Origin: an uncultured Eubacteriales bacterium
Lineage (GTDB): Bacteria; Bacillota_I; Bacilli_A; RF39; UBA660
Direction: 5' to 3'
NCBI GenBank assembly: GCA_905211265.1
Contig: CAJMAC010000012.1
Span: 1-28,443, forward strand
Length of the DNA: 28,443 bases
Under the pieces are notes generated by a model. That model saw only the letters and a list, made by a program, of their open reading frames with translations, was not told the origin of the DNA and searched no databases. Position 1 is the first letter of the stretch; each line of letters starts with the position of its first letter. The position numbers were made by a program, and so were the translations under genes. This document shows, in pieces, positions 8,050 to 15,272 of this stretch.

Positions 8050-8921
8050 ATTATATTGACAAATTTTTAGAATATTTAAAAAGTGTAAAGAAACATTCGG
8101 ATAATACAATAATATCATATCAAGATGATTTAAAAGAATTAGCAAGTGTACTTAATAATAATATTATAGATATAAATGAAGAGGATATAAAGAAATATTT
8201 AAATTATTTATATGATAAATCTTATAATAAAAATACTATATCTAGAAAATTAAGTGGAGTAAGAAGTTTCTATAATTATTTATATAATCATGATATTATT
8301 AAAATTAATTATTTTACTGATGTACATAATCCTAAGAAAATAAGAAGTTTACCTCATTATTTAAAAACAAGTGAAATAGATAAAGTATTAGATAATACTA
8401 ATGAAGTAACTTTATATGGAGAAAGAAATAAGTTAATCGTAGAACTTCTTTATGTAACAGGACTTAGAGTTAGTGAACTTGTTAATATAAAATTAAAGGA
8501 TATAGATAAATATAATAAAAGTATTAAAATATTAGGTAAGGGTAGTAAAGAAAGAATAGTTTATTATGAAGATAATTGTAGTAAGTTATTAAATAAATAT
8601 CTAAATAATACAAGAAGAAAATTAGATAAAAATAATAGTGAATATTTATTATTAAATAAATTTGGTAATAAACTTTCTACTAGAATGATAAGAAATATAT
8701 TAAATAACTTAACTATTGGTACATCTATAGAACAAATATACCCTCATATGATTAGACATACATTTGCTACTACTATGTTAAATAATGGAGCAGATTTAAT
8801 GACTGTAAAAGAATTATTAGGACATGAAAGTATTAATACTACTAGTATATATACTCATGTTACAAATGAACAAATAAGAAAAGTTTTTGATTCTTGTCAT
8901 CCAAGAGCAAAAGAAAAGTAA
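8046..8921 (+). CDS. Tyrosine recombinase of the XerC/XerD family
   Basis: The 291-residue length is that of chromosome-dimer-resolving Xer recombinases. The N-terminal SAM-like core-binding domain (about 1-90) begins NYIDKFLEYL and contains SDNTIISYQDDL. The catalytic domain carries the full set: Arg141 (TGLRVSEL), Lys165 (ILGKGSKE), His234 and Arg237 (HMIRHTFATT), His260 (LLGHESINTT) and nucleophile Tyr269 (IYTH). The ending HPRAKEK is typical of Xer proteins, slightly more XerC-like, but XerC and XerD cannot be told apart with confidence from one copy. No phage or integron genes are next to it, so a housekeeping role at dif is the likely reading. Confidence 0.9.
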   Translation: MNYIDKFLEYLKSVKKHSDNTIISYQDDLKELASVLNNNIIDINEEDIKKYLNYLYDKSYNKNTISRKLSGVRSFYNYLYNHDIIKINYFTDVHNPKKIRSLPHYLKTSEIDKVLDNTNEVTLYGERNKLIVELLYVTGLRVSELVNIKLKDIDKYNKSIKILGKGSKERIVYYEDNCSKLLNKYLNNTRRKLDKNNSEYLLLNKFGNKLSTRMIRNILNNLTIGTSIEQIYPHMIRHTFATTMLNNGADLMTVKELLGHESINTTSIYTHVTNEQIRKVFDSCHPRAKEK

Positions 8922-8932
8922 GGAGAAGTAAA

Positions 8933-9529
8933 ATGATTGAAGCAAAGTTATATTTTAGATATGGAGTAATGGGCGCAGGTAAAACAAGAGATTTACAAAA
9001 AAACTATTATTCATATAAAGAAGATGGAAAAGAAGTAATAATTATGAAACCTAAATTAGATGATAAAGGCGATGATAGAATAATTGCAAGAGATAATCAA
9101 TCTAATAAAGTAGATTTTCTAGTAGATAAAAATGATAATATTTATTTAACTATTGCTAACTTTATTATTGAGCATAATTTAGATTATATATTAGTAGATG
9201 AAGCACAATTTTTAACTCCAAAACAAATCGAAGAATTATCTGATGTAGTAGATTACTTAGAGATACCTGTTATTTGCTATGGAATAAGAACAGACTTTTT
9301 AAATCAATTATTTCCAGGTGGAGAAAAATTATTTGCAATCGCAGATATAAGAGAAGAAATAAATAAAACTTGTAGTTGCGGTAGACCTTCTATATGTAAT
9401 ATTAGATTTACCAAAGAATGGGTTCCTGTATTCGAAGGAAAACAAGTAGAAATAGATGGTAAAGATTTTAATTATAAATCTATGTGTAGAAAATGTGCTA
9501 AAACATTAAGAAAGAGTTTAAATAAATGA
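8933..9529 (+). CDS. tdk: Thymidine kinase
   Basis: This 198-residue type II thymidine kinase phosphorylates thymidine with ATP in the pyrimidine salvage pathway. Its P-loop is GVMGAGKT (11-18), and VDEAQF (88-93, Asp89/Glu90) is the Walker B-like motif. YGIRTDF, FPGGEKLFAIAD and a final zinc ribbon follow (Cys147, Cys149, Cys185, Cys188). The first zinc half-site is C-x-C rather than the usual C-x-x-C, which is odd. A TTG at 8894 would extend it into the xer gene, but AAGGAG at 8920-8925 sets the ATG at 8933. It is 11 bases after xer and is the last gene of the operon. Confidence 0.92.
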   Translation: MIEAKLYFRYGVMGAGKTRDLQKNYYSYKEDGKEVIIMKPKLDDKGDDRIIARDNQSNKVDFLVDKNDNIYLTIANFIIEHNLDYILVDEAQFLTPKQIEELSDVVDYLEIPVICYGIRTDFLNQLFPGGEKLFAIADIREEINKTCSCGRPSICNIRFTKEWVPVFEGKQVEIDGKDFNYKSMCRKCAKTLRKSLNK

Positions 9530-9533
9530 AATG

Positions 9534-9564
9534 ACTAATACTTAAAATGTATTAGTTTTTTATT
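9534..9564 (+). terminator. Terminator of tdk
   Basis: ACTAATAC (9534-9541) pairs with GTATTAGT (9549-9556) around a 7-nt loop, followed by a run of T. Confidence 0.85.
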
Positions 9565-9566
9565 TA

Positions 9567-9598
9567 GAATAAAAAAGAAGTTACTCTTCAATAACTTC
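9567..9598 (-). terminator. Terminator of the minus-strand membrane-anchored gene
   Basis: On the minus strand GAAGTTA (9592-9598) pairs with TAACTTC (9577-9583) around an 8-nt loop, followed by TTTTTTATT. The stem contains the stop codon of the gene. Confidence 0.75.
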
Positions 9599-10375
9599 AA
9601 TTCTACTAATCAATTCAATTACTTTATCATAAGTAAAATATTCTTTGTTTAAAAAAATTATATTTATACAATTAAAACTATTTTTTTCAGTGCAAATATG
9701 TGCTTGATATCCACCATTACTATCTTTACTTATGGGATGTTCAAAAAAGTATCCATCATAGTCACCACTTATGGTATATATTTTATTGGCATTACTAGTG
9801 TTTGGAAAACTAAAAATATTTATAAAACTTATAAAAAAACTATATCTAATATAATCATTACTATTAAAGATACTAACATCATTTCCAATTTCATCAACCA
9901 TTGCATTAAATAAATCAGCTTCACTATTAACATCATACTTTTTCAAAAGTCTTTTAGGATTTATCATCATAAAAAGTGCTAAAACATTAGTTTCTTCAGC
10001 AATATTTTGTGCTGTTGCTATATTACATAAATTATAAAGATTTGTTGAATTATTTATACTAATTATTGTTTTATCATCACCATTAAGAAAATAGATATTA
10101 TCAATATAATTTTCTTTATTAATATATCCAAACTTTTCTAAGTTAGTTTTAAATGCAAAATTATTACCTGTTTTGCTTATATAAATTTTTTTATCCACAT
10201 TATTATTTTTATATATTGCAGTGTTTTCAATATCTGAAATTTTTACTTGTTCCTTAAAACGCTTAGAAATATCGTGAGATTTCTTATATATCATTAATAA
10301 AAATATCTTATATTCTAACATTAATATCATAATACAAATAAATATAAGCATAATTATTTTATAAGTTCTTTTCAT
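9581..10375 (-). CDS. Hypothetical membrane-anchored protein (264 aa)
   Basis: I do not recognise the family. A basic start (MKRTYK) is followed by a hydrophobic segment (about 7-30) without an obvious signal-peptidase site, so the protein is probably anchored with about 230 residues outside the cell. The outer part is polar, rich in Asn, Ile and Ser, with two Cys near the end (HICTEKNSFNC) that could form a disulfide. It is monocistronic, with its own promoter and terminator, between two plus-strand units. AAGGAG on the minus strand serves as ribosome binding site, spaced a little far (12 nt). Confidence 0.6.
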   Translation of the reverse strand: MKRTYKIIMLIFICIMILMLEYKIFLLMIYKKSHDISKRFKEQVKISDIENTAIYKNNNVDKKIYISKTGNNFAFKTNLEKFGYINKENYIDNIYFLNGDDKTIISINNSTNLYNLCNIATAQNIAEETNVLALFMMINPKRLLKKYDVNSEADLFNAMVDEIGNDVSIFNSNDYIRYSFFISFINIFSFPNTSNANKIYTISGDYDGYFFEHPISKDSNGGYQAHICTEKNSFNCINIIFLNKEYFTYDKVIELISRIEVIEE

Positions 10376-10405
10376 AAAAATTCTTTACTCCTTATCTTTA
10401 ATTAA

Positions 10406-10434
10406 ATTTTAACATAAAAAAGTGCTTATTTCAA
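10406..10434 (-). promoter_or_regulatory. Promoter of the 264-aa membrane-anchored gene
   Basis: On the minus strand TTGAAA (10429-10434), a 17-bp spacer and TAAAAT (10406-10411) with an upstream TG (extended -10). Confidence 0.65.
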
Positions 10435-10544
10435 TAATAATAAATAAAGTTATATCTTTTTCATTTCAAAGAACATAAAAATAAAAAATATGTAAAATTT
10501 GTGTAAAATTAGCAAAAAGGGTAAAAAAGGTTTTTAAATCAGCG

Positions 10545-10566
10545 GTTATAACACATATGTTATAAC
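10545..10566. repeat. Palindrome in the intergenic region
   Basis: GTTATAACA (10545-10553) and TGTTATAAC (10558-10566) form a perfect 9-bp inverted repeat around CATA. There is no T-run after it, so it looks more like a protein-binding site than a terminator. A shorter site of similar sequence (ATAAC-GTAT-GTTAT) lies at 12286-12299. Confidence 0.55.
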
Positions 10567-10641
10567 AAAAAGAAATTTTGTCCTTAGAGAGAAAAACTTT
10601 TTTTGTTCATTATTTTCTACTTAAAAAAGGAAAATACCTAT

Positions 10642-10670
10642 TTGTAAAAAATATTTAAATATGCTAATGT
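10642..10670 (+). promoter_or_regulatory. Possible promoter of the Rpn-family gene
   Basis: TTGTAA (10642-10647), a 17-bp spacer and TAATGT (10665-10670) with an upstream TG. The -10 is weak, so this is tentative. Confidence 0.35.
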
Positions 10671-10694
10671 TTTTTATGAAGGAGGTGAAAGTTT

Positions 10695-11651
10695 ATGAAT
10701 AAAGAAATTACTATAGAGCATTTAGAAAAACTAGATAAAGAAGATAAGTTCTTTCCAATTATGAAAGACTGGTACTTTAAAAGATTTCTAAGAGAAAATC
10801 CTAAGTTTTTATGTAAATTAGTAAATGTTACTTTGGGTTTAAAAGTTAAAGTAAAAGATATTAAGTTTGATAGTACAGAATTACCAAAAGAAAATAGTGA
10901 AGAATATTTTAAGGATGTAGATATTTTATTTCATATAGGTAAATATATTACTATTGATATTGAATGTAACAGTAGATATTTTGAGAGTTGTTCAGAAAGA
11001 AATTTGGCATATGCTGATAAACTATATGGAACCTGTTATAAAAGCGGTACTGATTATAGTGAAATAAAAGAATATCAAGTATATCAACTAAATCTAAATC
11101 CATTTGAAAAGAGATTTAAAAGATATATAAATGAAAGTATATATGAAACTGGTGAAAAATCAAGCAAAATTTATACAAAAAATAAAAGAATTGTCTTAAA
11201 GTATCTTGAATACTATTATTACTTATATTATAATCTAGGTATAAGAACGGAAGAAGTAGTAATATTAGCATCGCTAATTAGTAAGTCTTTTAAAGAATTT
11301 TATTTAATGATGTTAGATATATTTTCTAAGAAAGATGCAGATGATATATTAAGGAGGATGATAAGTATGAATATTAATGGATTTGCAGTAGGAGAAATGT
11401 GGAGTAAAGAACGTTATGATTATATAGCTGCAGAGAAAGAAAAAGAAATAATAGAAAGAGAATTACAAGATAGTCTTGAACTTGGAAGAAAAGATGGTAT
11501 TGCTATTGGAAAAGAGCAAGGAACAGTGGAAACAAAAGAAAATATAGTAAATAATATGTTAAGAAAAAATATGTCCTATGAATTAATAAGTGAAGTATCT
11601 GATATGCCAGTAAATGAAGTAAAAAGACTTGCTAAATCTTTGTCTAATTAA
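10695..11651 (+). CDS. Rpn / PD-(D/E)XK nuclease family transposase-like protein
   Basis: The 318-residue protein has the build of the recombination-promoting nuclease (Rpn, PDDEXK_2) family that is dispersed in many gut Firmicutes. The N-terminal segment DKFFPIMKDWYFKRFL precedes a nuclease core with Asp76 (DVDILFHI) and Glu90 (IDIECN), where Asn92 stands in place of the more usual Gln or Lys. The C-terminal part is a charged helix (about 240-265), then Gly/Lys-rich turns (LGRKDGIAIGKEQG) and a short helical tail, all typical of the family. A perfect AAGGAGGTGA (about 10679-10688) precedes the ATG. A decayed copy of residues about 169-182 lies just downstream. The family is known for DNA cleavage that stimulates RecA-independent recombination; activity here is inferred. 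Confidence 0.75.
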   Translation: MNKEITIEHLEKLDKEDKFFPIMKDWYFKRFLRENPKFLCKLVNVTLGLKVKVKDIKFDSTELPKENSEEYFKDVDILFHIGKYITIDIECNSRYFESCSERNLAYADKLYGTCYKSGTDYSEIKEYQVYQLNLNPFEKRFKRYINESIYETGEKSSKIYTKNKRIVLKYLEYYYYLYYNLGIRTEEVVILASLISKSFKEFYLMMLDIFSKKDADDILRRMISMNINGFAVGEMWSKERYDYIAAEKEKEIIERELQDSLELGRKDGIAIGKEQGTVETKENIVNNMLRKNMSYELISEVSDMPVNEVKRLAKSLSN

Positions 11652-11676
11652 GCGAGTTAACACCTCACTTTTTTTC
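11650..11676 (+). terminator. Weak terminator of the Rpn-family gene
   Basis: AGCGAG (11651-11656) pairs with CTCACT (11664-11669) with one C-A mismatch, followed by seven T. Confidence 0.5.
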
Positions 11677-11724
11677 ATTGGTGAAATATTGTGCAAAATA
11701 ATTAATAATACTTAAAAAATAATA

Positions 11725-11769
11725 TTAAAGTATCTTGAATACTATCATTACTTATATTATAATTTAGGT
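11725..11769 (+). pseudogene. Decayed fragment of an Rpn-family gene
   Basis: These 45 bases match 11196-11240, inside the intact Rpn-family gene, with only two differences, and would encode LKYLEYYHYLYYNLG against LKYLEYYYYLYYNLG. Homology stops abruptly on both sides. It is a remnant of a second copy or a partial duplication, and it now lies in the upstream region of the Nudix gene. Confidence 0.75.
11735..11763 (+). promoter_or_regulatory. Promoter of the Nudix gene, within the Rpn remnant
   Basis: TTGAAT (11735-11740), a 17-bp spacer and a perfect TATAAT (11758-11763). Both boxes come from the duplicated coding sequence. No better promoter is visible before the gene. Confidence 0.6.
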
Positions 11770-11807
11770 ACATAATAAAAAATAAATTTTATATAAGGAG
11801 AAAAAAT

Positions 11808-12218
11808 ATGGTTACTAAAAAAGCTGGATGTTTCTTAATAAAAAAAGAAACAAAAGAAATTGCGTTAATTTATAGAAAAAAACATAATGATTATTCATTT
11901 CCTAAAGGACATGTAGAAAAAAATGAATCTTTAAAAGAAACTGCTATAAGAGAAACTGCCGAAGAAACAAAAAGAGTAGCATATATAATAGATAAATATC
12001 CTCCTTTTATCGAAGAATATATTACTCCAAAGAATGAAGAATGTATTTGCTATATGTTTTTTGCAATAGACAAAGGAAAAAGTAATAATCAAAGTGAAGA
12101 TACACATGATGTTATTTGGACTAAATTTGATAAAGTTTATGATATTTTAAGTTATGATAGTTTAAAAAACACCTGGAATTCAGTAAAAGATACAATTATT
12201 GAAATATTAAATAATTAA
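11808..12218 (+). CDS. Nudix hydrolase
   Basis: This 136-residue protein has a Nudix box at 34-56: Gly34, Glu40, then RETAEET, close to GX5EX7REUXEEXGU with Thr in the hydrophobic position and Lys where Gly is usual. SFPKGHVEKNE is the typical strand and loop before the box. Family members cleave a nucleoside diphosphate linked to another group; the FPKGH start is common in diadenosine tetraphosphate and diphosphoinositol-type hydrolases, but the substrate cannot be told. AAGGAGA precedes the ATG. It is a single-gene unit between the Rpn remnant and two inverted repeats. Confidence 0.88.
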   Translation: MVTKKAGCFLIKKETKEIALIYRKKHNDYSFPKGHVEKNESLKETAIRETAEETKRVAYIIDKYPPFIEEYITPKNEECICYMFFAIDKGKSNNQSEDTHDVIWTKFDKVYDILSYDSLKNTWNSVKDTIIEILNN

Positions 12219-12250
12219 GTTTTGAGATTACAAGCTCAAAACTATTTTTT
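12218..12250 (+). terminator. Terminator of the Nudix gene
   Basis: AGTTTTGAG (12218-12226) pairs with CTCAAAACT (12235-12243) around an 8-nt loop, then A and six T. It begins on the last base of the stop codon. Confidence 0.85.
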
Positions 12251-12278
12251 AATAACTTATTTATAAGTTATTAAAAAA
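12245..12278. repeat. 34-bp perfect inverted repeat
   Basis: A run of six T followed by AATAACTTAT (12245-12260) is mirrored exactly by 12263-12278, giving 16-bp arms and a 2-bp centre. The left arm starts with the T-run of the Nudix terminator, so the two hairpins share bases. Confidence 0.75.
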
Positions 12279-12356
12279 CCTTGGAATAACGTATGTTATG
12301 AAAAGGAATAAAATAATAAAATTATATTTAAAGTATGGTAATTACTTATATTTTAT

Positions 12357-12364
12357 GATAAAAT
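12357..12364 (+). promoter_or_regulatory. Possible extended -10 promoter of the RNA methyltransferase operon
   Basis: TGATAAAAT (TG-N-TAAAAT, -10 at 12359-12364). The -35 region is poor. It lies 24 bp before the start codon. Confidence 0.45.
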
Positions 12365-12388
12365 ATTACTTGAAAGAAGTTTGATTAT

Positions 12389-13117
12389 ATGCATATAACT
12401 AGTATTAATAATGAATATATAAAAGAAATATCTAAACTAAATGAAAAGAAATATCGTGATAAATCAAATAAATATTTAATCGAAGGCTTGCATTTAGTTA
12501 CCGAAGCATTAAAATATGATATAATAGATACTATTATTATTAGGGAAGACTTTAGTTATGAAACAGATATAAAACATATTATCGTAAGTAATGAAGTAAT
12601 GAAAAAATTAAGTGATAATCCAAGTATTCCTAAAATTATGGCTATAGTTTATAAAAAAGAGAGTACTATTTCTGGTAATAAAATATTATTATTAGATAGA
12701 CTACAAGATCCAGGTAACTTAGGTACAATAATACGAAGTGCAGTAGCATTTAATTTTGATACAATTATTCTAAGTAATGATACTGTAGACTTATATAATT
12801 CTAAAGTACTTAGATCAACCCAAGGAATGTTATTTAATATTAATATATTAAGACAAGATTTAACTAATGTAATTAATGAATTAAAAAATAATAATTATAC
12901 TATTTATGGTACAAAAGTAGATAACGGAAATGATGTAAAAGAAATAAATAATACAAATAAATTTGCTTTAATTATAGGTAATGAAGGTACTGGTATAAGT
13001 GATAATATCTCAAAACGATGTGATAAATATTTATATATAAAAATGAATAATAACTGTGAAAGTTTAAATGCAGGAGTAGCAGCATCAATATTAATGTATG
13101 AAATGGGGAATAAATAA
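12389..13117 (+). CDS. SpoU/TrmH-family RNA 2'-O-methyltransferase
   Basis: This 242-residue SPOUT methyltransferase transfers a methyl group from SAM to ribose 2'-OH in rRNA or tRNA. The N-terminal part (NEYIKEISKLNEKKYRDK...FLIEG-like LIEGLHLVTEAL) is the substrate-binding domain of the RlmB/TsnR-like group. The three SpoU motifs follow: LQDPGNLGTIIRSAVAF, ALIIGNEGTGI and ESLNAGVAASILMYE, which form the knot that binds SAM. The exact target base cannot be inferred. The ribosome binding site is weak (GAAAGAAG). Its stop overlaps the rimM start by one base, making it the first gene of an RNA-maturation operon. Confidence 0.88.
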   Translation: MHITSINNEYIKEISKLNEKKYRDKSNKYLIEGLHLVTEALKYDIIDTIIIREDFSYETDIKHIIVSNEVMKKLSDNPSIPKIMAIVYKKESTISGNKILLLDRLQDPGNLGTIIRSAVAFNFDTIILSNDTVDLYNSKVLRSTQGMLFNINILRQDLTNVINELKNNNYTIYGTKVDNGNDVKEINNTNKFALIIGNEGTGISDNISKRCDKYLYIKMNNNCESLNAGVAASILMYEMGNK

Positions 13118-13608
13118 TGAAATTTATAAGAATAGGTAGAATTGTAAATACTCATGGTATAAAAGGAGAATTAAAAATAATATCAGATTTTAAATATAAA
13201 GATAGAATATTTAAAAATGGATTTCCTATTTATATAGGTAAAGAAAAAAATAAAGAAATTATAAATACATATAGAGTACATAAATCATTTGATATGATTA
13301 CCTTAATTGGTTATACAAATATAAATGAAGTATTAAAATATAAAGGAGACTATGTATTTATTAATGGCGATGATTTAATACTAGCCAAAGAAGAATTCCT
13401 AGATGAAGACTTAATAGGATTTAATGTTATATATAATGGTATACCTAATCTTAGTGTAATAGGAATAGAAAAATATCCAAGTAGTAAAATGTTAAAGGTA
13501 AAAACTGATGATAAATACAAACTAATTCCTTTATCAAATGGTATAATAGATAATATTGATTTAGAAAAAAAAGAAATATTTATTAAAGATATCGAAGGAT
13601 TAATATAA
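13117..13608 (+). CDS. rimM: Ribosome maturation factor RimM
   Basis: RimM binds ribosomal protein S19 and helps mature the 30S head. The 163 residues have the signature IGRIVNTHGIKGELKI at the N-terminus (RimM beta-barrel domain) and the C-terminal PRC-barrel region (about 95-163: DLIGFNVIY...LIPL...IDLEKKEIFI). Start and stop both overlap the neighbours by one base (TAATG at 13115-13119 and again at the trmD start). The rimM-trmD order is standard for bacteria. Confidence 0.92.
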   Translation: MKFIRIGRIVNTHGIKGELKIISDFKYKDRIFKNGFPIYIGKEKNKEIINTYRVHKSFDMITLIGYTNINEVLKYKGDYVFINGDDLILAKEEFLDEDLIGFNVIYNGIPNLSVIGIEKYPSSKMLKVKTDDKYKLIPLSNGIIDNIDLEKKEIFIKDIEGLI

Positions 13609-14276
13609 TGATCATAGATATACTTACATTATTTCCTTCGATGTTCGAGGGATTCATTAATGAATCAATTATAAAACGTGCCATTGATAAAGAAAAAGTA
13701 CAAATAAATATCCATAATATTAGAGATTATTCACCATTTAGTAATAGACAAGTTGATGATTATCAGTTTGGCGGAGGATCAGGTATGGTATTAATGTGTG
13801 AACCAATATTTAATGCCATCGAAGCAATAAAAAAAGAAGATAGTATTGTTATAATGTTAACTCCATCAGGTAAAGTATATAAACAAAGTGAAGCAGTTAA
13901 ATTAAAAGAATATAAACATCTAATACTATTATGTGGCCATTACGAAGGATTTGATGAAAGAATTAAAACAATCGTAGATATGGAATATTCTATTGGAGAT
14001 TATGTTTTAACTGGGGGAGAATTACCTGCAATGGTAATAACAGATTCTATCGTAAGATTAATTGATGGTGTAATAACAGATGGTAGTTTAGAATCAGAAA
14101 GTTTTACTGACAACTTGTTAGATTATCCAGTCTATACTAGACCTGCAGTATTTCGTGGTATGAAAGTACCAGAGATATTATTAAGTGGTCATCATGAAAA
14201 TATAAATAAATATCGATTAGAAGAAAGAAAAAGGGTTACAAAAGAAAAAAGAAATGATTTAGTTAAAGGAGAATAA
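13608..14276 (+). CDS. trmD: tRNA (guanine-37-N1)-methyltransferase
   Basis: TrmD methylates G37 of tRNAs that read CNN codons, preventing +1 frameshifts. The trefoil-knot SAM site shows LLCGHYEGFDERI and EYSIGDYVLTGGELPAM; the catalytic Asp region and tRNA contact DNLLDYPVYTRPAVFRG and GHHENINKYR are intact. The early loop VDDYQFGGGSGMV matches the family. At 222 residues it is at the short end (E. coli has 255), with a short C-terminal domain. GAAGGA before the ATG is inside rimM. In many Firmicutes rplS follows trmD; here it does not. Confidence 0.95.
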   Translation: MIIDILTLFPSMFEGFINESIIKRAIDKEKVQINIHNIRDYSPFSNRQVDDYQFGGGSGMVLMCEPIFNAIEAIKKEDSIVIMLTPSGKVYKQSEAVKLKEYKHLILLCGHYEGFDERIKTIVDMEYSIGDYVLTGGELPAMVITDSIVRLIDGVITDGSLESESFTDNLLDYPVYTRPAVFRGMKVPEILLSGHHENINKYRLEERKRVTKEKRNDLVKGE

Positions 14277-14278
14277 CA

Positions 14279-14749
14279 ATGAAAAATATTAATTATTATG
14301 TATCAAGAGATAATGAAACAAAAGAAATAGTATATATGGAATATAACAAAATAGATGGTTATAAAATAACTCCAAAAACTAAAAAAGAAGATGCAATCGA
14401 AGTAAGTAAAATAGTATTTGTATCCCCAACTTTAACAGAAAAACTAATCAAGAAAAAACTAGAATTAAAATTAAGACATTTACTTAATAAATTAAATGAA
14501 TTAGATGATGATGATACTAGTGGAGATGCTATTAGAGAAACTTTAGTAGAATGTGAAAGATTAAAATTAACAATTATAAATAATTATTTAAAATATCTAG
14601 GACAAGAATATGCTAATCTTAGTTTAAAAAAATTACAATTAATTATTAATGAACTTAGATTTAGATTATTCTCTATAAAACAAAAACAAATGAATTATTT
14701 ATATTTTAATGAAGAAAACAATGAAGAAAAAAAAGGACGAGGTAGATAA
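14279..14749 (+). CDS. Hypothetical coiled-coil protein (156 aa)
   Basis: I do not recognise the family. A short N-terminal strand region (NYYVSRDNETKEIVYMEYN) is followed by helices with coiled-coil character (about 52-145), a DDDDTSGD acidic loop near residue 77, and a charged tail EEKKGRGR. There is no membrane segment. AAAGGAGA within the end of trmD serves as the ribosome binding site, the gap to trmD is 2 bases, and the stop overlaps the next start by 1 base. It is therefore an integral part of the rimM-trmD operon and probably cytoplasmic. Confidence 0.7.
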   Translation: MKNINYYVSRDNETKEIVYMEYNKIDGYKITPKTKKEDAIEVSKIVFVSPTLTEKLIKKKLELKLRHLLNKLNELDDDDTSGDAIRETLVECERLKLTIINNYLKYLGQEYANLSLKKLQLIINELRFRLFSIKQKQMNYLYFNEENNEEKKGRGR

Positions 14750-15261
14750 TGCAAGTAGATATTTTAAAAGTAGGTATCTTGCAAGAGAATACTTATATAT
14801 TATCTATTGATGATAAAGTTATTGTAATAGATCCAGGTGATGAATTTGAAAAAATTAATAAAGTTATTAATAATAGAGAAGTATTAGCAATCTTAATTAC
14901 TCATAAACATTCTGATCATATTGGAGCATTAAAATATTTTGAAAATATTGATATCTATAGCTATGATAATCTAAAAGAACAAGAATATAACATAGATAAA
15001 TTTAAATTTAATGTAATCTTTAATCCAGGTCATTCAAGTGACTCAGTAAGTTATTACTTTAAAGAATATAATTATCTATTTTGTGGAGACTTTATCTTTT
15101 ATCATAATATAGGTAGATGTGATTTACCAACAGGTAACTTTAATGAAATGCTAGAAAGTATTAGTAAAATAAAGACTTTACCTGATAATACAATTATTTA
15201 TCCAGGCCATGACAAGACTACTACAATAAAAGAAGAAAAACAACATAATTATTATTTTTAG
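14749..15261 (+). CDS. Metallo-beta-lactamase-fold hydrolase
   Basis: The 170-residue protein has the complete two-metal site: THKHSDH (His52, His54, Asp56, His57), His95 (NPGHSSDS), Asp114 (FCGDFIF) and His154 (YPGHDKTTT). This is the pattern of glyoxalase II-like hydrolases of the YqgX/GloB group, which act on thioesters such as S-lactoylglutathione or bacillithiol relatives; the substrate is not determinable. It lacks the C-terminal helical domain of true glyoxalase II. It starts on the last base of the previous stop, with GAGGT as ribosome binding site. Confidence 0.88.
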   Translation: MQVDILKVGILQENTYILSIDDKVIVIDPGDEFEKINKVINNREVLAILITHKHSDHIGALKYFENIDIYSYDNLKEQEYNIDKFKFNVIFNPGHSSDSVSYYFKEYNYLFCGDFIFYHNIGRCDLPTGNFNEMLESISKIKTLPDNTIIYPGHDKTTTIKEEKQHNYYF

Positions 15262-15272
15262 GGAGGTTTAAA

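Larger units (their letters stand above)
10376..10694. other. Long AT-rich intergenic region
   Basis: This is the longest gene-free stretch of the window (319 bp). It holds the promoter of the minus-strand gene, a palindrome at 10545-10566, a possible promoter for the downstream nuclease gene and its ribosome binding site. I see no coding potential or RNA gene in it. Confidence 0.6.

Noticed and set aside
8894..8932. A TTG start that would extend thymidine kinase into xer
   Set aside because: AAGGAG at 8920-8925 fits the ATG at 8933, and the family begins near the P-loop.
10695..11651. Insertion sequence with terminal repeats around the Rpn-family gene
   Set aside because: I could not find matching terminal inverted repeats or a target-site duplication directly flanking the gene.
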